In this document: piece by piece, positions 1 through 12,822 of the stretch | Layout: every line of letters starts with the position of its first letter | Position numbering within the stretch: position 1 is the stretch's first letter | Source: Smittia aterrima | Taxonomy: Eukaryota; Arthropoda; Insecta; Diptera; Chironomidae | NCBI GenBank assembly: GCA_033063855.1 | Contig: CP093830.1 | Span: 4,278,854 to 4,342,853, forward strand | Direction of reading: 5' to 3' | DNA: 64,000 nucleotides | Position numbers and translations under genes: made by a program | Notes under the pieces: generated by a model | Database searches by the model: none | Told to the model about the DNA's origin: nothing | The model's input: only the letters and a program-made list of their open reading frames with translations

Positions 1-49
1 AAGATTAGTGGTTTTAAGGGATATTCATTGGATGATTAGATTAACTTAC

Positions 50-3000
50 CGCCCATCATTTGCATTTCCTGGTTTTGATTCCAGATTATCGGTTGAATTC
101 TGTTTCCTCCACGAGAAGACCCTCGATTCATTCTACCACCACGGTGGGGTGATGTTGGCGAACCTCGAGCGGTATTAGAGCGTGTTGTACGAGCTGGTTG
201 AGGTTGCTCAAGCATATCAGCTTCGCTTGTATCATCCTAATTCGAAGAAAATATAAGAAACGAAATAACTTTGGAAATATTTTGTAACTTACATCATTTG
301 ATCCTGTAGCCAGTGGTTTCTCTCCTTCTGAGCTTACGCCATCTCCTCCTTCTTCCGTGTCTAACATTTTACTAGCTTCATCACCTGTTTCAGAAGTTGA
401 AGCTCCATCATAATCTGTTGATCAAATTTAAAAATTTAGTTTCAAAGATTTAATCGAATTAATATAATTTACCATCATCAGCACCAGTGATGCTAATCTC
501 AGGAACTTGACTCTCTTCTTGATTAGACGAGCCAGCAACAGGTTGCTCTTGTTGAATATCTTGATTGATTACAGTTGCTGACGAAATGCTTGACGATGTC
601 GAGCTTGTGCTTGCAGAGTCGTTGATAAGGGAGTCGCCAAGCGACTGCTGTTGCGGAATATTTGGAACATTTCGTCCTCCGGAGATTGATCCATGCTCTT
701 CAGATAAGTCGATGTGGGTTTCGTCCATACCTTCAACCATCGGACGAGAGGAAGAGCTTGAAGATGATGAAGATTCTCCGAAAGTGAATCGAGCAGCAGC
801 GTGAGGAACTTGAGCTGGATGTGGAGATGAAACGACTTCTGAGAAACCATCACCTCTTGAACGATAAAGCGTGGGTGTACTTGGAACGATTCTATCATCG
901 GATGCTTCATCCTGGAACGTTTGACTCATGAGCATTAAGTGTTGTGCTTGTTGGCGAGATGTTGAAGCATTAGGAGATTGTCGCCATTGAGATGTTGCCG
1001 ATGGGCTCAAGCTTGTTCCTGAAGTAGATGGACCAGATTCTTCGCCACCATTTCCGTTTCCGCTGCCACTTGAAATGCTTTGAATTTGCTGTTGATTTTC
1101 TGTCTGACGAGAAGTTGATGATTCTCCAGACTGCGAGCTCTGACCGATAACAGCATCGACTGAGCTTTGATTTGGAACTTCCGAAATATCTTCGATTTCG
1201 ACTTCATTGTTCGCACTTGATTGAATATCATCGATATCCGGGCCTTCATCCATCTCTTGTCGTTCCATCTCATAAGCATAATCAGTCTCAATGCCATCTC
1301 CTTCAATTCCTTCGTCTGGCATTACTTCATCGTCATCGTCGTCTTCATCTTCGGATGACAGAACGATTGCGTCGTCTTCTTGATCACGTTGCGAAGAGGT
1401 GGGCACTTGGTACTCAACTTCTAGTCCCGATTCAGAAACTCCCTGTAACAAAAAGAAAATTTATTTTAATTTAGCGTTTTTAATAAACTTAAACTCCTCT
1501 ACTCACTACCTGAAAAGTTCCTTCCTGAATTCTTGTTCGCTTTAGAGGCAAGCTCTTGTCGACAGCATCATCGTTCGACGTCGAACTGTCTCCTTCGATT
1601 TCGCGCGGACGTTTGTGCGATCCGGCTTGACTGGTCGTCACTGTGTTGCTGCTCGACGCATGATGGTGGGTAGCAATGATTGGAGCAATCTGTAAAGAGG
1701 AAGGTCAGTTATAAATAGGTCAAACTAACAAAAACTTTTGAAATTACCGATGAGGTGCCAGATGTGCTTGGTGCTTGGTTGTCCAAGCTCAGCTGGGATT
1801 GTGATTGAGGGGTTTCAATTCGTGGCGAAACCAAAGCAACTGCTTGAGCAATCGGCTGACCTCCAGTTACAACTTGAATTGAGCTCTCAGTTGGTGGCGG
1901 TTGATCTACTTCATGTCCTTGCGACGAACTCTCAGCAGCATTTTGACTTGATCCCATCGGAGTGATAGCAGCGACAACAACAGTGGCAGAACTTGTAGCT
2001 GGCATGTAATCAGTGTGAGAACTCGTTGGAGAGCTTGAAATTGCCTCCCCAGGTTGAGATGCTGTTGTGTGCACTTGTTGCTGAGGTGGAACTAAAGCAG
2101 TGACACTGGCACAAGATGGAGCAGCGCTGGTTGATGAAGACGTTGATGTGCTGCTTCCCGATGTGGAGCCTTGCAGATTTGTAACGTTTGTTGTTGGCAT
2201 AACAGCGGCAGTTCGATTTTGAACAGAGATTGGTCTAATCGAGGCAAGTGGGGTTTCTCCTGATGGCCCACTTCCACGCCACGGCTGAACAGTTGCTGAT
2301 TGTTGACTCGGTCCTGCCATTGGTTTCACATTTGCAGTACGCGACGATGCATCTGTCGTACCTTTTTCCATTGTGCTCGTTGCTGGTTTTGAACTTTGTC
2401 CAGCTCCCATTTGACGTTGAATTTGATTGAAACGTTGCATCAAATCGCTCTTCTCCGATGCGTGTTCATTCATTTCCTTTTCAAGTCGTTGAATTCGTGA
2501 ATCGTACTGAGCCTTAAGATTTCTAATGACTTGCTCATGCTCCTCCGTTCGTTGATCTAGAAGTGTCTTTGTCGATGTTAATTCGCGAGTCAGTTGATCG
2601 CGCTTCTGAGTCATTTCTGTCATTTTCGCTTTAGCTTGCGTTAAAACGGTCTTAACATTTTCATCTTTAGCCGCTGCAGCTCGAAGTTCTCCATTCTGTT
2701 GCTGCAGTTGACCATTTTCCATTCGAATAGCGTCAATCTCTTGTTGCAGTTGTTGAATTCGAGCTTCGAATTGCTTTTGATCTTCTTGAGTGCTGGTACT
2801 TGGCTCACCGCCAATAGCGACTTCACCGCTTTCGTTTCCAGCGATAGCACCAGAGTTTTCTTGAGTCTTTGATTGGAGTTCCAAGAACTGATCTTTATAA
2901 CGTTTTGCTATAATTCTAATTTGCGTTTCTTTAGCTTTGAGTGAGCCTATTTGATTTTCCTTGCTTGCAAGATCTTCGGTCAGCTTCTTCATTTCGTCAT

Positions 3001-6000
3001 CTTTAAGATCAGTTCGAACTTTAATATCCAAAAGTTCCTGGCTCATTCTAGCGCTTGATTGTCGGAGTTGGGCAAGTTCGTCTGATATCTTCTTGTTATC
3101 AACTTGTTGAGCTGACAGTTGACGTTGAAGATTGGCGATTTCATTATCAACTTTAACTTTTTCTTGTTTGACTTGAGCGAACTCCTCTGATGTCTTCTTG
3201 TGAGTGTCCTTCTCCATTTGAAGCATCTTTGCCAAATTTTCGCGTTCGCTTTGGAGACGCTTCCAATCATCAGGTGAATTTTTATTTGACCGCTCGAGGA
3301 GAGTATTTGAGCGTTGACGCCAACGAGTAGCTTCTGTTCGTAGAGCAATGTTTTCTGTTGAAAGTGCCTCGTTCTTTGTGTCAATTTCTCTGTTCTTTTC
3401 TTGAAGTGGAATGAGCTCGTCTTCAACTTTAGTGATGCGTTCTTGCAGAGCAGCAAACTTGATTGCAAGGGAGTCTCGTTCTTCTCTCAGGACTCGATTA
3501 CTGTCTGTCATTGCATTTAGAGTTTCAACCTTTCTTAAAAGCTCTTCATGACGAGCACTGTTGAGAGCGCTTGTGTTGTCTGCAGGATTATTCATTAATG
3601 CAGCCTGTGAGTCGTCGAATCTCTTTTGAAGCAATTGCATTTCCGATCTCAAACGGATGTTTTCTGACCGTAAAATGTCGAACTTGGCAACTGCAATATC
3701 CTTCTCTTTGCGTAAATATTTGATGACTTGAAGTAATTGCTCGCTAGACTTTTCTTCATCTGTAGCGGAGGAACGATTCATGGAAGTATCAGCATCGACA
3801 TTCATCGAGTCATCCATAGCTTGGGAAACGTTGATTGTAAGTTTCGTGCTGAGCTCTTGGATCTGATCGTGAAGAGCTTGATTTTGTTTATCTAAATCGA
3901 CAAGACGTTCTTCCAACTCTGCTTTTTCTTTTGATAGAATTTCCTGACGCTCAGTCCACAATTTCTTTCCACTTTCGAACTTTTCTTCAGCAGATTCACG
4001 AGCCATCTTGAGACTTTCGAACTGTTGGTTAATTATGTTCATCTCATCCTTCAATCGCGACATTGTTTTGATGTCATTCGAGTGGAGAATCATTTCATTA
4101 GCGTACTTCTGCTCAGCCGCTTCAAGCGATGATGACAATGATGTCGACTTTTCTCGTAATTCGCGAAGCTCTCGGTTATTTTCACTGATCTTAATTAAGG
4201 ACTCTTTCAAATCAAGTTGTGCTTTGTGGAGCTGAGTGCTTGTATCCCCAGCCATTAGCTGTCGATTGTTGATGTCAAGTGAAATCTCAGTCTCCAAATC
4301 GTTGACTCGCTGTTTAAGATTTGCTTCGCTCTTCTTTGTTTGAAGTAAATCAGCTTCAACGCGCGTCTTGTATTCTGTGTAGGTTTCGTTTATTTCGAGA
4401 AGTTGCTTCTCATACGACTCAGCCATATCGCAGTATTGTTTTGCATGATCCTTTGACATCGTCAGTTCTTTCTCGAGAGTTTCTTTTTCGACCAACACGT
4501 CGTTGAGTTTAATCTCCGCTTCTTTGCGCAGCTTGTTTGCTTGTGCTACGGGGTTGTCTCCTTGAGTTGGAGTCAATGACTCTTGAAGCTTTTTGCTCAG
4601 CTGATCAATCTTTTCTGATTTCTTCTCGATATCCTCTCGGGCTTGAATAAGTTCATCGTGATATTTCGTAGCGAGATTCTTTTCTTCTTCCATGCGTTCT
4701 TTGGCTGTTTTCGTCTCTCGTTCCAAGTGTGAAGAAAGTTCGCGGAATCGATCTTGCTCTTCTTGCAGACGGCGTCTCAAGGCTGAACATTCGCGCGTGA
4801 GTTCATCCAGACGAGTTTCCATTCTCATCTTTCCGTCATTTTCCGAACGCTCCATCGACGTTTTAATCATTTCGAGATTATTCAGAACTAAGCTGTTGCT
4901 TTGACGTTCGCGGTACAAGACCTCACGCTCAGCTTTCAAGCGACTTTCGCTGTCCTTCAACATTCGATTTTCTTGAGTAATCTTCTCGATCATTAGTTCC
5001 GCACGACTGAATTTAGAAGACGAGCTCATTGCTTCATCTCTTAGATAGGCCATTGCAGTTTCATGTTTTACAATCGTAGCTTCGTAGTTTTTGTTTCGTT
5101 CCTCAAGAGTTTGAATTTGTTTCTTGAACGTCGCAATATTCTTTTGTTGAAGCTTGACTTGTCCGTCTTGATGTTCGACTTGAGCCCGAAGCTTACAATT
5201 GATTGTTGACACTTCACGAAGTTCAGAGCGAAGACTGTCAAACTGCTTATTCATCATGTCGTCGTTCTCTCGCTTTTCTTTTCTGTAGTTCTCGTATTCC
5301 TCCTTCAGAGTCTTCAGCTCATGTTCGCTGTCTTTTATTTTTTGTTCGAGATCTGAAACCTTCTTGTTCTTCTCAGTAACACTCGAGTTAAGCCCAGCTG
5401 AGTTGAGACTGGTGCTGCTGGCACTTGGAGTATTTTCATCGTCGTCCATGAAATTGTCAGCCATGCTCGAGTTCTTGCTTGGAACTTTCTTCGATAAGTC
5501 GTTGTATAACTTCTTGTAATGCTCACGTTGGGAAATGCATTTCTCCATCATACGAGTCTGAAGCTCCATGTTCTCTTGCATTTCTTGAAGACGTCTAGTG
5601 TAGTTCTCAATCTTTGCCTCGTAGGTCGCTTGATCCATGTGACACTTCAGCTCATCCATCTCTTCGATTTTTGCTGTTAAATCGCGTACAACAGCAAGAA
5701 GTTGCGTATTGTTTTGCTGAAGTTCTGAGATGTCTCCGAATGTTACAAGTCGCTTGCTAATTACTTCGTTACCACTCATGTCAGAAGTGATTGAATCATC
5801 ACGAGATGGTCCTTGACCGCCACGAGCTTGTTCAATGATTTGCAGCAAGTGACAGACTTGACGACTTAAGTCTTGACGATCACGAAGTAATTCCTTCGTC
5901 TGACTCTCAAGACTCTTGACTTTCATCATTAGCTCATCTGAATGTTGACGAATTTCTACACGTTCACGAATCAAATTATCAAGCTGGTTGTTGAGCTCGC

Positions 6001-7854
6001 TGTTCACTTCAGTTGCCTTCTCCAACTCAATCTCAGTTCGTTGAATAATCGGAGCCTTCTCTTGAATTTCTTGAAGAACTTCAGAGAATCTGAGCTTAAG
6101 CTGTTCGTAGTCTTTCTTAACACGTTGAAGTTCCTCTGTGGTATTGACATAGAGCGTGTAGATCTCGGTAAGCGACTTTCCAGACTTGATTAACTTGCTT
6201 GTGGTAGCAGCTGTTGGACACAACTTTTCAACAGCGATGTCAATATTTTCTTGTTGCGCAGCCTTCAGCAATTCATTGGCGTTCTTCAGTTCGTCTTTTA
6301 GCTCATCAACAGATTTTGTTTTCTCTTCAATTTCTTGTTGGAATTGAAGTTCCATTTGCTTGTACTTTGTCTCGAGATTTCCGTATTCGTCAGTTGCTTC
6401 TTTCAATGTTGCTTTTAACTCTGACACAACAGAATTGATATCACGCTGCTCATCAAGAATCTCTTCACTCTTCTTCTTGTAGAGCTCAGCTAAACGTTCC
6501 TTAGCCAAGAGCTCTTTCTGATACTTCTCCATCATGCTTGTGAACTCGTTGCCATGTCCCAAAATCTTTTCAGACATTTCCTCGATTCTTGTGTTAAGTG
6601 AGGCGTTCGATTCAGTCAAGTGAGAGATCTGCGACGTTAGGATGTTGATTTCTTCTGTTTTTTCGTGAAGTTTGGCTTCGATTGTCATGGTGCGGATAGT
6701 CGATTCTGAGCGGCATTTCTGAAGTTCTTGAACGTTACGGTTGAGATCAGTTGTGAGCATGTCGATTTGATTTTGCAACAAGACACGCTCCTGTTCGAGT
6801 CTCTTCTCCTAAAAAATTAATGTTTATTAGATTAGGTCTAAGAGTATTTAGAAATTGATGACATACCTTGAACTCAATGTTGATTTCTTTATGTTGAACT
6901 TCATCGTATTTTGAAAGTGCTTCGCATTTTGAGTTTATTGCCGTCTGCAGTTGTTGTTTTAATGACTTGATGTCAGCTTCCATTCGCTCCACTTCAAAGT
7001 TACGACGTTCAACCATTTTCATGAGCGAATCGCGTTCATCTACGACTCCATGTCTATCTTTACGATACTCGAGAATTTCCGTCTCGTAGCGTTTGAGGCT
7101 TTCAGTCATTTTTGTCACTTCTTGCCGTGACTCGTTAAGCTGCTCACGCAATTCATCAATGCACGACTGCGCAGACTGAGCTTTCGCAAACTCATCTTGA
7201 TGTTTCTCTGTCAGTTCTGCAATCGTTGTCTCGTACGCCGTTCGGAAACCGTCTACAAATTCATTTCAGGTTAGAATCAACAAAATAAAGCCAATTAAAT
7301 ATTAATTAAGAGATAATGAGTGCAGAGGCTCAGAAGAGTGCTGATAAAGTTAGAAAGTTTCAAAATGAAAGTGCAACATCATAAAATTACAAAAACAACA
7401 ATCCCCGCCAAAACAAGATTTTGGGAAATGTTGTCACACAAAAACTAGACAATCAATTAAATATCTAGTTTGATTGATTAATTACTCAATTCAGTGGACT
7501 TCCAATGAACTGATTAGCCATATGAAAAATGTGACTGAACTTGCAAAAAACGTCAAGATCGAAGCCATTGTTTGCGGCTTTTTGAAAAGAAAAATTTCAT
7601 TCGAAGACACGCGACAAGAATTCGCGATTAAACTTATCGGGATCTCAAGAAATCTGTTTTTAATGAATATTCAAAGTTTGTCTACATCACGACTTACCCA
7701 AATTTGTTCTCTGCGTCTCGTAAAGTGCTTTCATCTCCAAGAACTCAGAGAAGAACTCTTCGTATTTGGTGCGAATTTCATTTGGCAATTTTTCGAGATC
7801 TTCTTTCGTCAAAACGCGTCTTGAGATAGCAGATGATGATTCATCTGAAGCCAT
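50..7854 (-). CDS. Mtor: Megator / nucleoprotein TPR (3' end beyond window)
   Basis: Tpr/Mlp-family filament protein of the nuclear pore basket, acting in mRNA export and as a spindle-matrix and checkpoint scaffold. Exons read on the minus strand: 7854-7698, 7252-6867, 6808-1748, 1689-1510, 1442-473, 414-293 and 236-50; phases close at every junction. The start (MASDESSSAISRR) is the first ATG after the divergent promoter. About 1,600 residues of near-continuous coiled coil are followed by a Ser/Thr/Gln-rich tail, basic clusters (SHKRPRE, LPLKRTR), a run of acidic residues and a final RG-rich exon (GGRMNRGSSRGGN). The visible part is about 2,350 residues, close to my recollection of the Drosophila protein. 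A donor follows at 49-44, so the last exon(s) lie left of the window. Exon 4 has two overlapping donors (GTAGTGAGT), which would add or drop one codon. Identity is clear from architecture and length; the termination is not visible. Confidence 0.93.
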
Positions 7855-8097
7855 CTTGACTTTTCACGTTAATTAATCTTTTCCGATTCAGTTTTTCACG
7901 AGTTTTTTCAATAAATTTGTGGCTTTTTAAATTTATGTGTCTCTAAGAGTAGTTGAATTCCCTTGAAGCCTGGGGACGAAACTACGCAAAGTTTCAAGAT
8001 TTCGGCCAAAAGTCTTGAAAAAATAATTTTGTCCGAAAAAAAATAAGATTCACTGACATTTAAGCTATCAAAGGATATTGAAAACCATCGAAGAGAT
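7855..8097. promoter_or_regulatory. Shared divergent promoter region of Megator and barentsz
   Basis: The two start codons face away from each other across 243 bases, so both 5' UTRs and both core promoters must lie here. No TATA box is evident, as expected for broadly expressed genes. Bidirectional use is inferred from geometry only. Confidence 0.6.
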
Positions 8098-11049
8098 ATG
8101 ACGGATGTTGTCAATAAAAGCAGCAATGACGAGAGTGAAGAAAAGCAGCGCACTTTGGTAAGTAAACAAAAAGCATTGCGTTACGAGAACTGTCGGTTAA
8201 TTGTACAATTTCTCCTGAATTCGGATGAATTGCAAAGCGCTTTGTGTACATTAGTCTTTCACTGATCAATAACGTCTTATAAAGTTTATGAAAATGACAC
8301 GAAAGTGCCAACATACGTAAATATTTTTTTGATAAGATGTTTTCTTTTTCTTTCGGAACCATCTTTGCAGAGTTTGACTGAAAATTCTCCAACGTCAGCT
8401 GGCATCGAATCAGAATATGACACAGCAAGCACGAATTCACGTTCAGATAATGAACAAGACGAGTATGAAGATGACGAAGAAGATAGCTTAGATGATGAGG
8501 CTACGGGTGAGGCGTAATTAATTTGTGTTTGTTGCCGCATTTTCACAATTTTCTCCCACGCAAAATATTTTAGATCAAGAAGGTGATGCAGTTGACGATG
8601 AACGTGAATCGGGTGATGGCCAGGAAGAGCTTGAAAGTGAAGGTGGAACGAAGAAGAAAGTTGATCACGATGAGGATCGAAGTAATCCACAATATATTCC
8701 TAAGAAAGGAACGTTCTATGAACATGACGACCGAACTGTTGAGGATCTCGACGCGATTGAACCGACTGAAAATTCAGAGAATCCAGCAAATAGCAACGAA
8801 GCGTTGTCAAACTCAAGTAAAATACTTTCGACACAAAACCAGAAAGTGATTCCGAAGACGAAGAAAGATACGGATCGATGGACTCATGATCGTTTCAATG
8901 AGAATGAACAAGCTCCTAAGTCAAGATCTGAACTCGTCTCAGCCTATGGATACGATATTCGTAATGAAGACTGTGCCCCACGTCCAAGGAGGCAACGTCG
9001 CTATGGTCGACACCAATCAAAGTACGACAGGAATTGGGAAGATGAAGAAGCTTACAAGAAGACACAAGCAATGAAGCTACAAACTCGTCGTCCGTTACGT
9101 CCTGAAGATTTCCCAGCTCTAGGAGCGAAGAAAGCACCAGCCAGAAGACGCTCAAGTCGTCCTCAAGACGAAAATGATCCTCAACCAGGTTCAAACTATC
9201 GCTCACCTGTGAGAAACAGAGAACATCGACCACGAGATGATCGCTCTGAACGAGGAGATCATGGCGATCGCATGGATCGTCCAAGAGAGCCTCGTAATCA
9301 ACGTTATAATAACGATACGAGCAATAATAACAACAATATAAGAAATAATGTTAAAGGCAAGAAGAACATAAATTTCAATCACAACATTGAGTTCAAGAAT
9401 CAGAACAGAAAGAATATTAATTATGAGTCGACGCAGCCGAAGAATAATAATGTTCTGAATCAACAAATGCAGTCTTCAACGTCATCACAGCACGCTCAGT
9501 CTTCACAAGGTGGTCATGCTCAACAGCAATCTGGTCAGCGATATAATAACGAAGCTGCACCAGTTTCTTCGATGAGCTTCACGAATAGTAAAATGAACAA
9601 TGCAACGAGCAACTCGAGTGCGACATCAGCCGGTTCCTCTCGAACAATCCTAAACTTTGATAACTCATCTGGAAACTACGGACGAGGAAGTCGTGAAAAA
9701 GATGTCAATAGTCAGCATCAGATGCATCAACAACAACAGCAGCAGCAGCAGATTACAAGCCAGGCTCCTGCAATGTCGCCCAACAAAAATCTTCAATACA
9801 CTGATCATCAAATCGATCAAATGAAGTTAATGGAGAAGAGCTATCAACAACAACAAGGAAAGACGACTAACTTGAACTTGAATCAAGTTCCTCCGCACCA
9901 GCAACAAATGAACAATGTGCCAGAGGTACAGATGATAAATAACTCGGAAATGACTCGATCGAAACGATACTCAAGCTTGCGTCAAAGACCGAATCTCAAT
10001 GATGCACAACAGCCGCAAAATTCTTCGTATCATCAACAACCACAGTATGAGATGGAACCAACACATATTCAGGCTGTTCAAGCTCCGTCTTACATCCCAC
10101 AGCAGCAGCCAACGCAACAAGCTCCAGCTAATATGATGCCACCTCAAGCTGTTCCTCAACCGGCTGCTTCAGGAGCAAATGTTCAGCAACAAACTCAAGC
10201 TCCTAAATATCAAGCAGCGTATTACGCTGCTAATCCAGCTAATGAGTACGCAGCTCAGCAAGCAGCTTTGATGAATGCAATGGTTGAGAAGTATCAGTAT
10301 CAACAACAGCCAGCTCCTCCTCAATACTTGCCAACTCAACAGCCACAACAAATTTACATGCCCACTCAGAGTCAGCCAGCGCAGCAGCAGCAAATTCTCA
10401 ACTATGTATCAACGATACAACCACAAGCACCAGCAGCCGCTCCTGCCTATCCGCAATACACGAATTATCAAAATTACAACATTCAGCCGCCAACTGCAGC
10501 TCCAGTCCCACCGCAGCCCTCTCAAGCCCAAACACAACCGCAGACTACACAGCAACCTATTTATCAAACGCAAAGTGGATTGACGTACTTCCCTAACGCG
10601 CAAATTGCTCCGACACATCCTCAAAGAATTATTCAGCCGCAAAGGTAAATTCGTTTTATGAGAAATTGTATTCAAATTTCAAAAATTTTCTTTCTCATTA
10701 GACGACCAAATCCGATTCCTATTCTTGCTCCACCTGATCACAAGAAAACTCAAGAAATTCCGCACGTTCAGAGTGATAACAACATCGACAGCGAGAAGGG
10801 TGTAAACAGCGCTGAGAATATCGATCATATTCTTGATAACATGTTTGTCCAGAGACAACCGTACGAACCGACAATATCGCTAAAAGAAGCTCAGACGCCA
10901 CAAACCGCAAGTGATGAGAAAACTGACGAGCAACTTAATGACGGAATGAACGTGAGTAACTGCAACTTCGCAAAAAGAGATATTAAATTTAAATTTTCTG
11001 TTTTTCTCAGGCTATGACCGTGAGTGATGACAAATCCGACGCCAAGTGA
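8098..11049 (+). CDS. btz: Barentsz / CASC3 (MLN51) exon-junction complex core factor
   Basis: Core exon-junction-complex protein that binds eIF4AIII and RNA, needed for oskar mRNA localisation and nonsense-mediated decay in flies. Exons: 8098-8157, 8371-8506, 8574-10644, 10702-10951 and 11011-11049, giving 851 residues with all phases closing. After an acidic N-terminus, the Btz/SELOR region spans roughly residues 92-205, including DRSNPQYIPKKGTFYEHD and RWTHDRF followed by SELVSAYGYDIR, the eIF4AIII-contact motifs of the family. The rest is low-complexity N/Q/P-rich sequence, long as in dipteran orthologues. The short last exon encodes AMTVSDDKSDAK. The final two exons and the 3' UTR have a degenerate second copy about 4.8 kb downstream. 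Confidence 0.93.
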
Positions 11050-11177
11050 ATTTTGCCATCTCAACGGTTTCTTCGTTAGGCGCATTTTAATTAATATTTT
11101 ATTCTTTTATGCATCCTTTTCATAAAATTAACTTTTTTTGTCTGGTTTTAATTTGTAATCATGCGATTTAAAAGTTC

Positions 11178-11183
11178 AATAAA
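11178..11183 (+). terminator. barentsz poly(A) signal
   Basis: AATAAA lies 129 bases after the barentsz stop. The same motif persists in the degenerate duplicate near 15.93 kb. Confidence 0.6.
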
Positions 11184-11210
11184 ACTCACAAATAGCAACG
11201 TCAAATTGGT

Positions 11211-11306
11211 TTAGTTTAACTGAACAATCGACTGACAATATTTTTTTACAGCAATCAGGAATCATCGTGAAATCATCTGAACAGAAAACTTCTAAACATT
11301 TTGTAG
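11211..11306 (-). pseudogene. Broken single-VWC (Vago-like) gene remnant
   Basis: Minus-strand sequence here matches the 3' coding end of the intact single-VWC gene at 15964-16361. The stop codon, the last codons (CQSIVQLN) and the CSDDFTI segment are all recognisable. About 75 bases between them are deleted and no upstream exon remains, so it cannot encode the domain. It sits immediately after the barentsz 3' UTR, in the same convergent arrangement as the intact gene and the barentsz fragment at 15.6-16.0 kb. Confidence 0.75.
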
Positions 11307-11318
11307 CGCCAGTTTGTC

Positions 11319-11380
11319 AGGAACGTGCATCACCATCATCGAAACATCAACTCGAGCCCATTAGAAATCGCCTTCTAAGA
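11319..11380. repeat. Short duplicated segment, second copy at about 13300-13360
   Basis: About 60 bases around AACTCGAG and AGAAATCGCCTT recur with scattered substitutions just 3' of the TTLL-like gene near 13300-13360. The copy here abuts the Vago-like remnant. It is part of the same rearrangement that duplicated the barentsz tail. Confidence 0.6.
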
Positions 11381-11538
11381 AATGATTCAGAAAGGTGTGA
11401 AAAGATTGAAACGACTCGTGTTTGTTAATTTAATTATTAAATTTTATTTTAAACCAACTTTTGCTCTTAAAATTATTTACGTGTACAATGAGTAAATTAA
11501 TCAAATTGAAAACAATCCTCTAGAAGGTGAAATCGGTC

Positions 11539-12822
11539 TTAAGACTTTTTTCTTGTTAAGATTTTCTCCAATTCCTTTCTGTCGACTCCTTTTAATGTGA
11601 AAAATTTCAATTTAAACTTTCTTGTTACGTGACTAAATCTCAATTCTTCAAACTTTCTATTCATGGAAATCAAGATTTTAACTTTTTCTACATCGATTGA
11701 GACGATGCTGAGTCTGGTCACATTCGGCATTGACTGTAACAAAAAATTAAAGCTGACATCGTCAACATTATATTCCAGTGTCAGATCAGTGATTGTGTTT
11801 GACTTTTGTTTAGGAATATCGTCAACGGAGAAGGAACCATAATTATAAAGACATAAAAACTCGAGCTTCGGCAAGTTCATAATCTCCTCGAAAAATTCTT
11901 TTTCTTTGTTCACAAAACTGATCGACAACATTTCGAGATCAGTTTGCAACTTAAGAAAGTTGTGAAATTCGATGCAAACCTCTTCGTCTCCTTCATAAAT
12001 TATCCTCCAACTCTTGAGTTTGAAATGAAATTTTTTCCAATATTCACCCACAAAGAAACAATTTATGTAACGTGAATTAATTGATAGAATTTTTAGTTTG
12101 ACGAAGTACTCAAGCATTTGTATGAAAATTATTATGGGAATGCCATAATAATCATAAAATTCAATTTTCTCGATTGCAACAGAATTTCGAAATAATCTGG
12201 AGTAACCATTGTCTATGTACCCAATGTTTACATTAAACAGAATCAAATGTTTTAGTTTTGGAAACTTTGGAGCTCCGTGTTTAAAAACTTTGTGTATTAT
12301 GTCGTCTAAAAATACGTGTTTCTTGCTACCTATATTACAGACATCAATGCTTTCAACTGATGATTCGATTGATTTGAAAAATTTGAAAAAATCTTCTGCT
12401 TTTTTAAAACAAACATCAAGTGAAACATTCTTCCAGTCGTGAGACTTTTCATAGAAAAAAGCAAGTTCCGATGTTGTTATGTAGTCTAAGTCGAATGGAC
12501 GGCTTGAATCGAAGTCTAATGCTCTTCGTCGAACTTCAATGCTCTGATACAATCTTGAGCTATTTTTCAGCAAATTATAATCTTCCGGTAACAACAAACT
12601 GTGTCTTTTGAAGACAATTTTTATGTTTTTCATTAGCACTACCGACGAGGCGATGCAATTGTACCAACTTGGACAGACTTCAGAAAGATTTAATAATTCT
12701 TTGCCGTTGAAATCTTTGAGAATCATCTCAGAAATGCCAAGAAAACGTGAAAAATGTTCCAATGGATCCAAGTTATTCATTGCCACTTCACTAGTTGCGT
12801 TGGGTGCTGAGCTTTGGTTCAT
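11539..12822 (-). CDS. F-box-like protein, copy 1
   Basis: Single coding exon, 427 residues. An F-box-like segment lies at about residues 18-62 (DPLEHFSRFLGISEMIL, then FNGKELLNLSEVCPSWY), the SKP1-binding module of SCF ubiquitin ligases. The remainder has irregular leucine-rich segments (ISINSRYINC, LEFLCLYNYG) typical of rapidly evolving F-box/LRR proteins. A 5' UTR intron at 12894-12835 is inferred: AAAAG/GTAACA donor and TTTTTAG acceptor just before the ATG. The paralogue at 32422-33792 has the same UTR intron position. A role as substrate adaptor is inferred from the family; the target is unknown. The gene lies inside the duplicated barentsz/Vago-like flanks. Confidence 0.75.
   Translation of the reverse strand: MNQSSAPNATSEVAMNNLDPLEHFSRFLGISEMILKDFNGKELLNLSEVCPSWYNCIASSVVLMKNIKIVFKRHSLLLPEDYNLLKNSSRLYQSIEVRRRALDFDSSRPFDLDYITTSELAFFYEKSHDWKNVSLDVCFKKAEDFFKFFKSIESSVESIDVCNIGSKKHVFLDDIIHKVFKHGAPKFPKLKHLILFNVNIGYIDNGYSRLFRNSVAIEKIEFYDYYGIPIIIFIQMLEYFVKLKILSINSRYINCFFVGEYWKKFHFKLKSWRIIYEGDEEVCIEFHNFLKLQTDLEMLSISFVNKEKEFFEEIMNLPKLEFLCLYNYGSFSVDDIPKQKSNTITDLTLEYNVDDVSFNFLLQSMPNVTRLSIVSIDVEKVKILISMNRKFEELRFSHVTRKFKLKFFTLKGVDRKELEKILTRKKS

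Noticed and set aside
569..910. 113-codon frame overlapping Megator exon 5
   Set aside because: Shadow frame of the Ser/Gln-rich Megator tail; no independent start or homology.
3043..3468. 141-codon antisense-frame reading within the Megator coiled coil
   Set aside because: It overlaps the conserved Megator exon 3 in another frame of the same strand; a composition shadow of coiled-coil coding sequence.
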